A stretch of 18,065 nucleotides of DNA from the NCBI GenBank assembly GCA_002412625.1, contig DHVK01000007.1, positions 9,310 through 27,374 of the forward strand, written 5' to 3'. The stretch comes from Cloacimonetes bacterium UBA5210 (GTDB lineage Bacteria; Cloacimonadota; Cloacimonadia; Cloacimonadales; Cloacimonadaceae). The position numbers and the translations under genes were made by a program. This document shows, one piece after another, positions 1-8,506 of this stretch; position 1 is the first letter of the stretch, and every line of letters starts with the position of its first letter. The notes under the pieces are model-generated. The model did not search any database. It was not told where the DNA came from and saw only the letters and a program-made list of their open reading frames with translations.

Positions 1-590
1 TGCTGATGGCGGCAGATATCCTGCTGTTTGATACAGATCTCGTGCCGGTGGGTAATGATCAGTTCCAGCATGTGGAAATGGCGGTGGATATCGCTCAAAG
101 CTTTAACCATATCTATCAGACTGATGCCATAAAGCTGCCCCAGGCATTGGCGCATGAAACCAGTAAAACCGTCGTTGGCTTGGATGGCCGTAAGATGAGT
201 AAAAGCTATGGCAACATCATTCCGCTGTTTGCCCCGGAAAAGCAACTCCGCAAGCTGATTATGAAGATCGTGACCAATTCCCAGGAAGTGGAAGAACCCA
301 AAGACCCCGGCACTTGCAGCGTGTTTGCGCTTTACAAATGCTTCGCGGATGAAGCGCAGATCGAAGCTCTCCGCATGCGTTATCTTGCCGGAGGCATGGG
401 CTGGGGACACGCCAAGCAAGAGCTCTTTGAGCGCATGAACGAAGTGCTGACGCCCTACCGCCAGCGCTATGAAGAGCTGATGGCAAACCAGGATTACATC
501 CATCAGGTGCTGAAAGAAGGTGGTGACAAAGCGCGTCCTTTGGCTGCGGCAAAGATCAAGCAGCTGAGGGCCATCATCGGGATGGATTAG
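1..590 (+). CDS. trpS: Tryptophan--tRNA ligase, C-terminal part (5' end outside window)
   Basis: Class I aminoacyl-tRNA synthetase that charges tRNA-Trp in the cytoplasm. The frame is open to the left edge: the codon before the first visible Met (base 6) is Leu, so this Met is internal and the true start lies upstream. The visible 195 or so residues carry the typical TrpS block MAADILLFDTDLVPVG with DQFQHVE, and the second class I signature KMSKS within RKMSKSYGN (about residue 63 from the Met at base 6), whose lysines act in ATP activation. The N-terminal HIGH motif is not in the window; bacterial TrpS is about 330 residues, so some 135-140 are missing. The gene ends in TAG and is followed 45 bp later by an intrinsic terminator, so it probably ends its transcription unit. 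Identification is secure from the motifs. Confidence 0.95.
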   Translation, partial: LMAADILLFDTDLVPVGNDQFQHVEMAVDIAQSFNHIYQTDAIKLPQALAHETSKTVVGLDGRKMSKSYGNIIPLFAPEKQLRKLIMKIVTNSQEVEEPKDPGTCSVFALYKCFADEAQIEALRMRYLAGGMGWGHAKQELFERMNEVLTPYRQRYEELMANQDYIHQVLKEGGDKARPLAAAKIKQLRAIIGMD

Positions 591-635
591 CACCAGAGCT
601 GTTTCGTGATTGTCTTGAGGGGAAATCATTGGAAC

Positions 636-657
636 ACGCCCGTCCTCGGGCGTTTTT
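636..657 (+). terminator. Rho-independent terminator of trpS
   Basis: A perfect 7-bp stem ACGCCCG / CGGGCGT with loop TCCT is followed by a T run. It lies 45 bp after the trpS stop. The flanking GGAAC before and TTTTTCTGCCAATT after recur at 11031-11066, so this is a member of a dispersed terminator cassette (see findings). Confidence 0.85.
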
Positions 658-691
658 CTGCCAATTGTTCCCCATGTCCCATTTGTAACCC

Positions 692-758
692 GTGGAGTTC
701 AAAACGCTTTGACAATCTATACACTTATCCAAGCACTATACAGCGTTTTGGACTTCAC
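692..758. repeat. Imperfect 17-bp inverted repeat with 33-nt spacer
   Basis: The left arm GTGGAGTTCAAAACGCT (692-708) matches the reverse complement of the right arm AGCGTTTTGGACTTCAC (742-758) at 15 of 17 positions. The AT-rich spacer (709-741) contains TTGACA (709-714) and a TATACA overlapping the right arm (737-742), 22 nt apart. It could be an operator, a structured RNA, or the ends of a decayed miniature element; the sequence does not decide. Confidence 0.6.
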
Positions 759-829
759 GCAGCACGATGATTGTGTCCATGTAAATCCACTGTCCGCGTG
801 CGTTACCCGGCACTAACCCGCAGAAAAAA

Positions 830-843
830 GTCCCGGGAGGGAC
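830..843. repeat. Small perfect hairpin GTCCC-GGGA-GGGAC
   Basis: A 5-bp GC-rich stem with a four-base loop, preceded by six A but not followed by a T run, so it does not look like a + strand terminator. Function unknown. Confidence 0.4.
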
Positions 844-897
844 GAGTTCCAGCCCATGCCCGATCAGTTCATTAACTCTCTATGCAGCTGATATCAA

Positions 898-933
898 GCC
901 CTTATTCTCGGATGAGCACAGCACAATAAGGGC
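898..933. repeat. Perfect 9-bp inverted repeat GCCCTTATT/AATAAGGGC
   Basis: Arms 898-906 and 925-933 are exact reverse complements around an 18-nt spacer. No T run follows on the + strand. It could form an RNA hairpin or be a dyad for a DNA-binding protein; it lies about 200 bp upstream of the first ATP-grasp gene. Confidence 0.5.
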
Positions 934-1024
934 ATAACAAGAGCTTAAGCCAGGCAGAAAGAAACGCGCAAAACCTATGGATCGAAACGGCATCCGAACA
1001 TATTGCGGGTGGGAAAATTCGGTG

Positions 1025-1059
1025 ACCCCGGAATAATTTTATCCCACTGGGGTTTTTTT
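1025..1059 (+). terminator. Possible weak intrinsic terminator
   Basis: ACCCC (1025-1029) can pair with GGGGT (1049-1053) across a 19-nt loop, or CCC (1043-1045) with GGG (1049-1051) across a 3-nt loop; seven T follow (1053-1059). It lies 70 bp before a start codon, so it might act as an attenuator, but the stem is short and the call is weak. Confidence 0.3.
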
Positions 1060-1130
1060 ATTGACAGCATTGCCATCACTTGTGAGGCTACACACTCACT
1101 GCACGCAGTCCCCCAAAAGAGGTACAGATT

Positions 1131-4097
1131 ATGAAAATGGAAGAGCTGAACTACTATTATAACAAGTTCAAATTCGGAGAGGACATCTTTCATCAGCTTA
1201 TGCAAAAACGGGTCCGCGAGATTCTTTTGGTTTCCACTTTCTACGACGCATTCATTTTTGAACAAGATGGCAGATTATCCGAACAAATCTTTGGGGAATA
1301 CCGGCAACTGAACCTATCCACCGCACCGCGCATTACTTCCGTGCCTACCGGCGAAGAAGCTTTGGAAAAGCTAAAAGATCACAAGTATGATTTGGTGATT
1401 ACGATGATGAGGATTGGCGAGATCGGTCCATTTGAGCTGGCCAAAAGGGTGAAGGAACTAAGCCCGGGGATCACCGTGCTCTTGCTTTTGAACGTATCTT
1501 CGGACTATGTGATCTGGGAAAACCATATTGATGAGCGCCAATATATCGACAATGTGTTTCTGTGGAACGGAGATACAAAGCTTTTCTTGGCGATGGTGAA
1601 AAGCGTGGAAGATGCCATGAACGTGCAGTTTGACACCGTGCACGGTCTGGTACGCGTGATCCTGTTGGTAGAGGATTCGGTGCATTATTATTCGATGTTT
1701 TTGCCATCCCTGTATTCTGTGATCATGAAGCAGACCCAGAAGCTGATCGAAGAAGAAGTGAGCGATATCAACAAACATCTGCGCATGCGGATACGCCCCA
1801 AAGTGTTGATGGCGCACGATTATGAAGAAGCCATAGCCCTCTACGAGAAGTACAAAGACTACATGCTGTGTGTGATTTCGGACGTGCGCTACAAGGTCAA
1901 TGGAGAAGTGGATGCCCATGCCGGATTCAAGCTGATCCGGCAAATCCTCTCCAAAAACCGGGATCTGCCGATGATTCTGCAATCCTCAGAAGATGAAAAT
2001 GAAGCTCTGGCCCACGAATTGGGCGTATTTTTCCTGAATAAGAACTCCAAGCATCTGTTCAAAGACCTGCGTGAATACATGGTCTATAGCTTGGGATTCG
2101 GCAATTTCATGTTTCGCAGCGCGGATAGTGAGATATTGGACGAAGCCGCCAATATCGCCGAGTTTGAAGAGAAGATCATGAAAATCCCGGTGGATTCTTT
2201 GGAGTTTCATAGCCGCTTCAACCATTTCTCAAACTGGTTGATTGCGCATGGAGAAGTACAGATAGCCAAAAAGATCCGCCCCATGAAGATCGAGGATTTT
2301 GATTCCAGAGACGAGCTGCGGCGTTTTTTGTATCACATCTTCCGCACGGTACGCATCGAAAAGAACCGGGGCAAGATTATCAATTTTGACGCCGTATCGC
2401 TGTCCGAGATGAACCAGGTCATCCGTCTGTCAGAAGGCTCTCTGGGCGGCAAAGGGCGTGGTCTGGCCTTCCTCAATGCCTTGCTATGCACGATGGATTA
2501 TGAAAAGAAATTCAGTAATACCGCGATCTCTTTGCCTTCCACTGCCATCATCGGGACCAACGAATTTGATCAGTTTGTGGAACGCAACAACATCATGGAC
2601 CGGGTGCAGGGAAAAAGCGATGACGAGATCGACGCGATCTTTGTGGATAGCGTGCTTTCTGAGGCTCTGGTGCGGCGTCTGGAAATATACCTGGATCATG
2701 TGAATTATCCTATCGCGGTGAGATCCTCCAGTTTGCTGGAAGATTCTCAGGCACAGCCTCTTGCTGGGGTTTACCGGACATTCATGCTGCCCAACAATCA
2801 CGCTGATAAGATGCACCGTTTACGCCAATTGATGGATGCCATCAAGCTGGTGTTTGCCTCTGTGTATCTGTCTGACGCTCGCAATTTCCTGGACGCGCTG
2901 AACTTTAAGGCGGAAGAAGAGAAAATGGCGGTGATTATCCAGGAAACCGTGGGCTCTCTGAATGGAGAGCATTTTTATTATCCGCACATATCCGGGGTAG
3001 CCCAATCCTATAACTTTTACCCGACATCGCATATGCAGCATACCGATGGAATTGCCAACATCGCCCTTGGTTTGGGGAAATCCGTGGTGGAAGGCAAGCT
3101 GAATTATCGGTTTTGCCCCAAGTATCCGGAGATGGATATGCTGCCTCAGCAAGAGATGGTGCGCAACTCTCAGAAAGAGTTTTATGCTCTAAACCTTTCC
3201 AACAACGATTTTGACCTTACCAAGGGAGAAGAGATCACGCTCTCCAAACTGAAGCTCAGCGATGCCGATAAACACGGAACTCTGCGCTATCTGGCTTCGG
3301 TTTGGGATTATGATAACTATCGCCTGACCGATAACATGCAAGAAAAGGGCATGAAAGTGCTGACCTTTGCCAGCATCCTGAAGTATCACTATTTTCCCCT
3401 GGCAAAGATCGTGGAAGAACTCCTGGAAATCGGCGAAATCGCGCTCGGTATTCCGGTGGAGATTGAGTTTGCCGTGAACCTGGATTTTGAGAAAAGCTTG
3501 GCGAACAAACCCACCTTTTATATCCTGCAGATCAGACCTCTATCCGTGAGCACCGATGCCTATCATATTGATCCCGAAAAGCTGGATAAAGCCGAACTTT
3601 TGATGTACACCGAACACGGGATGGGCAATGGCGTGATCGAGGAACTGCGGGATGTGATCTATCTGGATCCCAAATGTTTCGATAAGACGATGACTCACAA
3701 GATGCAGGAAGAGATCGAGATGTTCAACGCAAAAATGGCGCAACAAGGCAAACGCTATATCTTGATCGGCCCCGGCAGATGGGGTTCCAGAGATAAGTTT
3801 CTGGGCATCCCGGTGCGCTGGCCTCAGATCAACCGCGCCAAGGTGATCCTGGAAACCGGGCTTAGCGATTTTATCGTGGAAGCAAGCCAGGGAACACACT
3901 TCTTCCACAATCTGGTGGCGATGAATGTGGGCTACTTCACCATCCCCTACGTCAGCAAGACAGATTTTGTAAATCTGGATTGGCTTACTTCTCAGGAAAT
4001 TAAAGAACGAGGAGATTACTTTGTGCATGTAGAATTTGACCATCCCCTGATCGTCAGAATGGATGGAAAGACAGGATTGGCTGTGATCCACAAATAG
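1131..4097 (+). CDS. Double-receiver / PEP-synthase-type ATP-grasp protein, 988 aa (paralog A)
   Basis: A large cytoplasmic protein without membrane segments. Seen in order: a receiver-like fold at about 28-165 with Thr91 where the phosphoacceptor would be (DLVIT); a second receiver at about 175-325 with acidic pair E181-D182, candidate phosphoacceptor D251 (VISDVRY), Ser285/286 and Lys304; then a PEP-synthase/PPDK N-terminal ATP-grasp domain at about 430-806 with GGKGRGLAFLN (439-449), AVRSSSLLED (529-538), AGVYRTF (545-551), EIEFA (777-781) and LQIRPLSV (799-806). A conserved C-terminal block has IGPGRWGS (879-886) and THFFHNL (922-928). The swivelling phosphohistidine domain and PEP-binding barrel of true PEP synthase (PpsA) are absent, so PEP synthesis by this chain alone is unlikely. 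I infer a signal-responsive nucleotide-binding or phosphotransfer role. The start has AAGAGG at 1117-1122, 8 nt upstream. The next gene, 38 bp downstream, is a paralog. Confidence 0.88.
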   Translation: MKMEELNYYYNKFKFGEDIFHQLMQKRVREILLVSTFYDAFIFEQDGRLSEQIFGEYRQLNLSTAPRITSVPTGEEALEKLKDHKYDLVITMMRIGEIGPFELAKRVKELSPGITVLLLLNVSSDYVIWENHIDERQYIDNVFLWNGDTKLFLAMVKSVEDAMNVQFDTVHGLVRVILLVEDSVHYYSMFLPSLYSVIMKQTQKLIEEEVSDINKHLRMRIRPKVLMAHDYEEAIALYEKYKDYMLCVISDVRYKVNGEVDAHAGFKLIRQILSKNRDLPMILQSSEDENEALAHELGVFFLNKNSKHLFKDLREYMVYSLGFGNFMFRSADSEILDEAANIAEFEEKIMKIPVDSLEFHSRFNHFSNWLIAHGEVQIAKKIRPMKIEDFDSRDELRRFLYHIFRTVRIEKNRGKIINFDAVSLSEMNQVIRLSEGSLGGKGRGLAFLNALLCTMDYEKKFSNTAISLPSTAIIGTNEFDQFVERNNIMDRVQGKSDDEIDAIFVDSVLSEALVRRLEIYLDHVNYPIAVRSSSLLEDSQAQPLAGVYRTFMLPNNHADKMHRLRQLMDAIKLVFASVYLSDARNFLDALNFKAEEEKMAVIIQETVGSLNGEHFYYPHISGVAQSYNFYPTSHMQHTDGIANIALGLGKSVVEGKLNYRFCPKYPEMDMLPQQEMVRNSQKEFYALNLSNNDFDLTKGEEITLSKLKLSDADKHGTLRYLASVWDYDNYRLTDNMQEKGMKVLTFASILKYHYFPLAKIVEELLEIGEIALGIPVEIEFAVNLDFEKSLANKPTFYILQIRPLSVSTDAYHIDPEKLDKAELLMYTEHGMGNGVIEELRDVIYLDPKCFDKTMTHKMQEEIEMFNAKMAQQGKRYILIGPGRWGSRDKFLGIPVRWPQINRAKVILETGLSDFIVEASQGTHFFHNLVAMNVGYFTIPYVSKTDFVNLDWLTSQEIKERGDYFVHVEFDHPLIVRMDGKTGLAVIHK

Positions 4098-4104
4098 CTT
4101 GGAG

Positions 4105-4118
4105 CCGGCGGATGCCGG
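4105..4118 (+). repeat. Short intercistronic hairpin CCGGC-GGAT-GCCGG
   Basis: A perfect 5-bp GC stem with a tetraloop, 8 bp after the first ATP-grasp gene's stop and just before the AGAAGG ribosome binding site of the second. There is no T run. It may tune the mRNA between two co-transcribed genes, or be chance. Confidence 0.35.
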
Positions 4119-4135
4119 AACATGAGAAGGCCTGA

Positions 4136-7075
4136 ATGATCGCAACAAACTTCTGGGCAGAAGAAAGCGAGCTGCTGGAATCGCTGATGCCGGTGCGCGT
4201 GCACAACGTGTTGCTGATCTCTTCACTGTATGATTCTTTCGTGTTTGAAGTGGATGGCTTTTTGGCGGAGCAGGTTGCCGAAGACTTTTATCTGCTGAAT
4301 CTTTCAAACTTCCCGAATATATTCCATGCTTCTTCCCTGAGTAGCGCGCTAAAGCTGCTGGAGCTGGAACAGATAGACCTTGTGATCATTCATTTGGCTT
4401 CTCAACGGGCTATCGCGCTGGATTTGCTGAGCAGGATCAAGACCTACGATCACAAACTGCCGGTTTACTTTCTGCTGGGTGTACCGCAAGATCTGATGTT
4501 TATCGAAAACCACCTGCCGGATCTGGATGAGGTGGAAGATTTCTTCTATTGGAACGGGGATTCCAAGCTCTTTCTGGCGGTGGTGAAGCAATATGAAGAG
4601 CGCCGGAATATCGCTCATGACGCGAGCATCTATGACCTTCCGATCATCCTGGTAGTGGAAACCTTCATTCCATATTATTCGCAGTTTTTGCCGATGCTGT
4701 ACGAACAAGTGATGCAGCTCAATCAATCCGTGATCCGCGCTGAACATCAGGATAGCAACAAAGGTTTGTATCAAAACGCCAGGCCCCGCATCCTCTTGTT
4801 GCACGATTATGCCAGCGCCAAAGCTGCTTATGAAGCTTATCCGCGCTCGATCATCGGGATTATCAGCAATGTGAATTATGTTTACCGCGGAAACAGTCAC
4901 CGGGACGGCGGCATAGAGCTGCTGCAATACATCCGCAAAGTGAACCCCAGCCTGCCGTTTCTGCTACAGTCCTTCAATCCCATGTATCGCGATATCGTGA
5001 GTAGCAACGAAGGGGACTTTCTCTATAAGGACCTTCCCGGCTTGTCACATCAACTGCTGAGGTGGCTGAAAAGCGAAGTGGGTCTGGGCAGCTTCAGCTT
5101 TAGAAAGCAGGACCGCAGTGTGGTCGCCGAAGCCGGAACCTTGATCGGGTTTCATCATGCCGTGCGTGAAGTGGGGGACGATGTACTAAGCTACCATTGG
5201 CGCAATCTGCATATTCATCACTGGTTTGCCACACACGCGGAAGTGGCTCTGTGTAAAGCGTTTGCGGAGCAGGATCTGGATGCCCCGGCAGAAAGTGTAC
5301 GCGGGTTCATCTGTGAAGCGCTGGAATCGCTGATCGCCTACCGGAGGCGGGAAAAGATTCAGGAATTTGGCGCTGAGGCAGATTTCGAGCTGCCGCTGAT
5401 CTACAAAGTGGGAGATGATTCCATCGGAGGCAAGGGACGCGGTTTGGCATTTCTGAATGTTGTGCTGAACCGCTATAGCAACCTCTGTGAAAAGTATGGA
5501 GATATCCGCATCAGTGTTCCCGTGGCGGCGGTTCTTTCCACCGGGGTCTTTGACGAGTTTATCGCTCATAACCCTGGGTTGCGGGATATTGACCACCTGG
5601 AAACGCTGAGTGATGAGGCGATTGATGCCCTGTTCCTCAGTTCAGACCTCAGCCCCGGCACCTTCCTGCAGCTGGAGCGCATCATCCGGCTGAGCACCTT
5701 TCCGCTTGCGGTGCGGTCTTCCAGTGTCCTGGAGGATCACGTGGCAAACCCTTTTGCCGGGGTGTTCCGAACCTTCATCCTGCCCAATAGTCACCGCTCG
5801 GAAGAGAAGAGATTGCGGCAACTGACAGACGCAGTGAAACTGGTTTATGCCTCCATGTTCCTCAAGAGCGCCAGAGTGTATCGGGAGTCCCTGAATATCC
5901 CCGCACGGGAAGAGAAAATGGCGGTAATCATCCAGAAGGTTGCGGGCTCCAAACACGGTAAATTCTTCTACCCGCTGATTTCCGGGGTTGCCCAGAGCTA
6001 TAACTACTATCCCGGGACCGGCATGAAGCATGAGGACGGCATTGTAACACTTTCTGCGGGTTTGGGGAAGAACGCCGTGGAACGGGGACGCACCTTCGCT
6101 TTCTGCCCCCGCTATCCCAACAAGGATATGTTCCCGGCGGTGGATATCGTGAAGAACGCGCAACGGCATTTCTTCGCCTTGGGTGAAGAGGATAACGCCT
6201 TTGACCTGATCGGTGATGAATCCGCCCAGCTTGCCCGATTGCGGATCGGCCCGGATTTACTTGCCGGAGATCTTCAGCTCTTGTCCTCGGTGTGGGATCA
6301 TAACAACAACGAGTTTCTAAGCGGAAACTATCTGAAAGGTCCCCGCGTGATTACTTATCGCAATATTCTGCATTACAAATCCTACCCCCTTTCCAACGTT
6401 CTGCAGGACTTCCTGCAACTGGGCAGAGAAGTGTTGGGTTGCGAAGCCGAGATCGAGTTTGCCTTCGATGTGGACAGCGATACCGGCAAGGGGCATTTCA
6501 GCCTGCTGCAGATACGCCCCATCTCGGTGAACAAGCTGCTTTACAGTGAACCCCTGGAAGGCTTTTTAAAGCGCACCGAAGAGCTGGTGCTGTATTCATC
6601 CTACGCCTTGGGTAGTGATATCCACGACGTTCTGGATGCCATTGTTTTTCTGAAACCGTCCAGCTTCAACATCGTGCAGACCGAGAAGATGGCGCTGGAG
6701 ATAGAACAGATCAATGCCGAGTTCAAAGCAGAGGGTAAAAAGTATATCCTGATCGGGCCGGGTCGATGGGGTTCGTCGGATCGCTTTCTGGGTATCCCCG
6801 TGGCATGGAGTCAGATCACTCAGGCAGCGGTGATTGTGGAGATTGTATTGCCCAATATGAGCATTGAGGCAAGTCACGGGTCGCATTTTTTCCACAACTT
6901 GTTCAGCATGGGCGTGGCTTACCTGACGGTTGTGGAAGATAAAGATTTTATCGCCTGGGATTGGCTGGACGAGTTATCCCCGGATACGGATTTACAGTAT
7001 TTCCGGATCGCCAAATGCTCCGGAGCGCTGAAGATTTTATTTGATGGCAAGAATGCCGTGATCAAAAGAGCATGA
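4136..7075 (+). CDS. Double-receiver-like / PEP-synthase-type ATP-grasp protein, 979 aa (paralog B)
   Basis: Homologous over its whole length to the preceding gene and very likely in one operon with it (38-bp gap; AGAAGG at 4125-4130, 5 nt before ATG). Same layout: a pseudo-receiver at about 22-160, a second receiver-like domain at about 168-318, the ATP-grasp domain at about 424-797 with GGKGRGLAFLN (431-441), AVRSSSVLED (525-534), AGVFRTF (541-547), EIEFA (772-776) and LQIRPISV (791-798), then the C-terminal block with IGPGRWGS (873-880) and SHFFHNL (916-922). The second receiver reads IISNVNY: Asn245 replaces the phosphoacceptor Asp of the paralog, and the acidic pair is reduced to E175. 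Aspartate phosphorylation there should therefore be lost, while the ATP-grasp motifs stay intact. No phosphohistidine or PEP-barrel domain is present. Inference: a duplicated, diverged partner, perhaps forming a hetero-oligomer with the first. Confidence 0.87.
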   Translation: MIATNFWAEESELLESLMPVRVHNVLLISSLYDSFVFEVDGFLAEQVAEDFYLLNLSNFPNIFHASSLSSALKLLELEQIDLVIIHLASQRAIALDLLSRIKTYDHKLPVYFLLGVPQDLMFIENHLPDLDEVEDFFYWNGDSKLFLAVVKQYEERRNIAHDASIYDLPIILVVETFIPYYSQFLPMLYEQVMQLNQSVIRAEHQDSNKGLYQNARPRILLLHDYASAKAAYEAYPRSIIGIISNVNYVYRGNSHRDGGIELLQYIRKVNPSLPFLLQSFNPMYRDIVSSNEGDFLYKDLPGLSHQLLRWLKSEVGLGSFSFRKQDRSVVAEAGTLIGFHHAVREVGDDVLSYHWRNLHIHHWFATHAEVALCKAFAEQDLDAPAESVRGFICEALESLIAYRRREKIQEFGAEADFELPLIYKVGDDSIGGKGRGLAFLNVVLNRYSNLCEKYGDIRISVPVAAVLSTGVFDEFIAHNPGLRDIDHLETLSDEAIDALFLSSDLSPGTFLQLERIIRLSTFPLAVRSSSVLEDHVANPFAGVFRTFILPNSHRSEEKRLRQLTDAVKLVYASMFLKSARVYRESLNIPAREEKMAVIIQKVAGSKHGKFFYPLISGVAQSYNYYPGTGMKHEDGIVTLSAGLGKNAVERGRTFAFCPRYPNKDMFPAVDIVKNAQRHFFALGEEDNAFDLIGDESAQLARLRIGPDLLAGDLQLLSSVWDHNNNEFLSGNYLKGPRVITYRNILHYKSYPLSNVLQDFLQLGREVLGCEAEIEFAFDVDSDTGKGHFSLLQIRPISVNKLLYSEPLEGFLKRTEELVLYSSYALGSDIHDVLDAIVFLKPSSFNIVQTEKMALEIEQINAEFKAEGKKYILIGPGRWGSSDRFLGIPVAWSQITQAAVIVEIVLPNMSIEASHGSHFFHNLFSMGVAYLTVVEDKDFIAWDWLDELSPDTDLQYFRIAKCSGALKILFDGKNAVIKRA

Positions 7076-7156
7076 GCTTGAGAGAGAAGATTATGTGTAT
7101 GTTAAAATATAAGCAAACCCACGTGTGTGATAACTAAAACCACAGGAGGTAAGACA

Positions 7157-8488
7157 ATGACCATACACGAATTCCTGCACCAGGTAAGCGCCAAGAATGG
7201 CGATCAACCTGAGTTTATCCAAGCCGTTACGGAAGTAGTGGAATCTATCTGGGATGTCTATGATAGCAATCCACAGTATCGCAAAGCGAAGATTCTGGAC
7301 AGAATCGTTGAACCAGAGCGTATCATCATCTTCAGAGTACCCTGGCACACAGACAATGGTGAAGTTATGGTCAACCGAGGCTACAGAGTTGAATTCAACA
7401 GTGCCATCGGCCCCTACAAGGGCGGTCTTCGCTTCCATCCCAGCGTAAACTTGGGTATCCTCAAGTTCCTGGGCTTTGAACAAATCTTCAAAAACAGTCT
7501 CACCACCCTACCCATGGGCGGTGGCAAAGGTGGCTCGGATTTCAATCCCCGCGGTCGTTCCGACGAAGAAGTGCAACGTTTCTGCCACAGCTTTATGCTG
7601 GAGCTGTTTCGTCATATTGGTCCCAATACTGATATACCTGCCGGGGACATCGGTGTAGGCAAACGCGAGATTGGATTCATGTTTGGCATGTACAAAAAGA
7701 TTCGCAATGAAGTAACCGGAGTGCTCACCGGCAAAGGGCTGGATTGGGGCGGGAGCCTCATTCGCCCGGAAGCCACAGGCTATGGCACGGTATATTTTGC
7801 CGAAGAAATGCTGAAGACCAAGGGGCATAGCTTTGAAGGCAAGAAAGTCCTGGTCTCGGGAAGCGGCAATGTGTCTCAATATGCCATCCAGAAGGTCAAT
7901 GAACTGGGTGGAATAGCCGTCACCGCATCCGATTCCGATGGTTTCATCCACGATCCGGACGGGATCAAGGGCGAGAAGTGGGAATACCTAATGGAGCTCA
8001 AAAACATCCGTCGGGGACGCATCAGCGAATATGCTGAAGAGTTTGGCGTAAAATACTATCCCGGAGAACGTCCCTGGAAGATCGCGGGAGAAGTGGCTTT
8101 ACCCTGCGCCACGCAAAATGAAATCAATGGCGAGGAAGCTCGCATGCTGGTCAATAATGGCTGCATCTGCGTTTCTGAAGGCGCCAATATGCCCACCACC
8201 CTGGAAGGCGTGGAAGTATTCCTGGGAGCCACGATTCTCTATGGTCCCGGCAAAGCAGCAAACGCAGGAGGAGTCGCCACATCCGGTCTGGAAATGACCC
8301 AAAACTCCATGCGCTTGAATTGGAGCCGGGAAGAAGTGGACAGCAAACTGCACGACATCATGATCTCAATTCATGAACACTGTGTGGAATATGGCAAAAA
8401 AGATCAGTTCGTAAATTATGTAAAAGGAGCCAACATCGCCGGGTTCATCAAAGTGGCAAATGCCATGATGGATCAGGGATTGGTCTAA
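7157..8488 (+). CDS. gdhA: Glutamate dehydrogenase, hexameric NADP-type (443 aa)
   Basis: Catalyses reductive amination of 2-oxoglutarate to glutamate or the reverse, linking ammonia assimilation or amino-acid fermentation to central carbon. An ATG exists at 7127, but I chose ATG 7157: it has AGGAGG at 7144-7149 with 7-nt spacing, and 443 residues match the usual length of about 445-450. Visible (numbered from this start): substrate-binding GPYKGGLRFHPSV (Lys88), catalytic LPMGGGKGGSDFNP (Lys124), PAGDIGVG (Asp164), nucleotide-binding SGSGNV (234-239) and TASDSDG (256-262), the last resembling the NADP-type enzyme of E. coli; cofactor choice remains inference. It follows the ATP-grasp pair after 81 bp, with poor promoter candidates in between. 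A strong hairpin follows the stop. Identification is secure. Confidence 0.95.
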   Translation: MTIHEFLHQVSAKNGDQPEFIQAVTEVVESIWDVYDSNPQYRKAKILDRIVEPERIIIFRVPWHTDNGEVMVNRGYRVEFNSAIGPYKGGLRFHPSVNLGILKFLGFEQIFKNSLTTLPMGGGKGGSDFNPRGRSDEEVQRFCHSFMLELFRHIGPNTDIPAGDIGVGKREIGFMFGMYKKIRNEVTGVLTGKGLDWGGSLIRPEATGYGTVYFAEEMLKTKGHSFEGKKVLVSGSGNVSQYAIQKVNELGGIAVTASDSDGFIHDPDGIKGEKWEYLMELKNIRRGRISEYAEEFGVKYYPGERPWKIAGEVALPCATQNEINGEEARMLVNNGCICVSEGANMPTTLEGVEVFLGATILYGPGKAANAGGVATSGLEMTQNSMRLNWSREEVDSKLHDIMISIHEHCVEYGKKDQFVNYVKGANIAGFIKVANAMMDQGLV

Positions 8489-8506
8489 ACACTCATAAAC
8501 AAGATT

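Larger units (their letters stand above)
591..1130. other. 540-bp intergenic region with several inverted repeats
   Basis: No convincing gene is seen between trpS and the first ATP-grasp gene; short frames on the + strand stop within about 20 codons and lack good ribosome binding sites. The stretch holds the trpS terminator (636-657), a 17-bp imperfect inverted repeat (692-708 with 742-758), a small GTCCC-GGGA-GGGAC hairpin (830-843), a perfect 9-bp inverted repeat (898-906 with 925-933), and ACCCC/GGGGT arms followed by seven T (1025-1059). The promoter of the downstream gene should be here, but I cannot place it with confidence. Confidence 0.6.

Noticed and set aside
709..742. TTGACA/TATACA promoter inside the 692-758 inverted repeat
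   Set aside because: Spacing of 22 nt is too long for a standard sigma-70-type promoter, and other phyla of this kind use different consensus elements.
1061..1066. TTGACA as -35 of the first ATP-grasp gene
   Set aside because: No acceptable -10 at 16-18 nt; the nearest TACACA (1089-1094) is 22 nt away.
3540..4307. 255-codon - strand open frame spanning the junction of the two ATP-grasp genes
   Set aside because: It is antisense to strongly conserved coding sequence, has no family match by eye and no ribosome binding site; an effect of codon bias.
1131..7075. Annotation of the two large genes as phosphoenolpyruvate synthase (ppsA)
   Set aside because: Only the N-terminal ATP-grasp part is present; no phosphohistidine motif or PEP-binding barrel could be found in either chain.
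7078..7108. TTGAGA/TAAAAT promoter for gdhA
   Set aside because: Spacer is 19 nt and both boxes are weak; possible but not supported.
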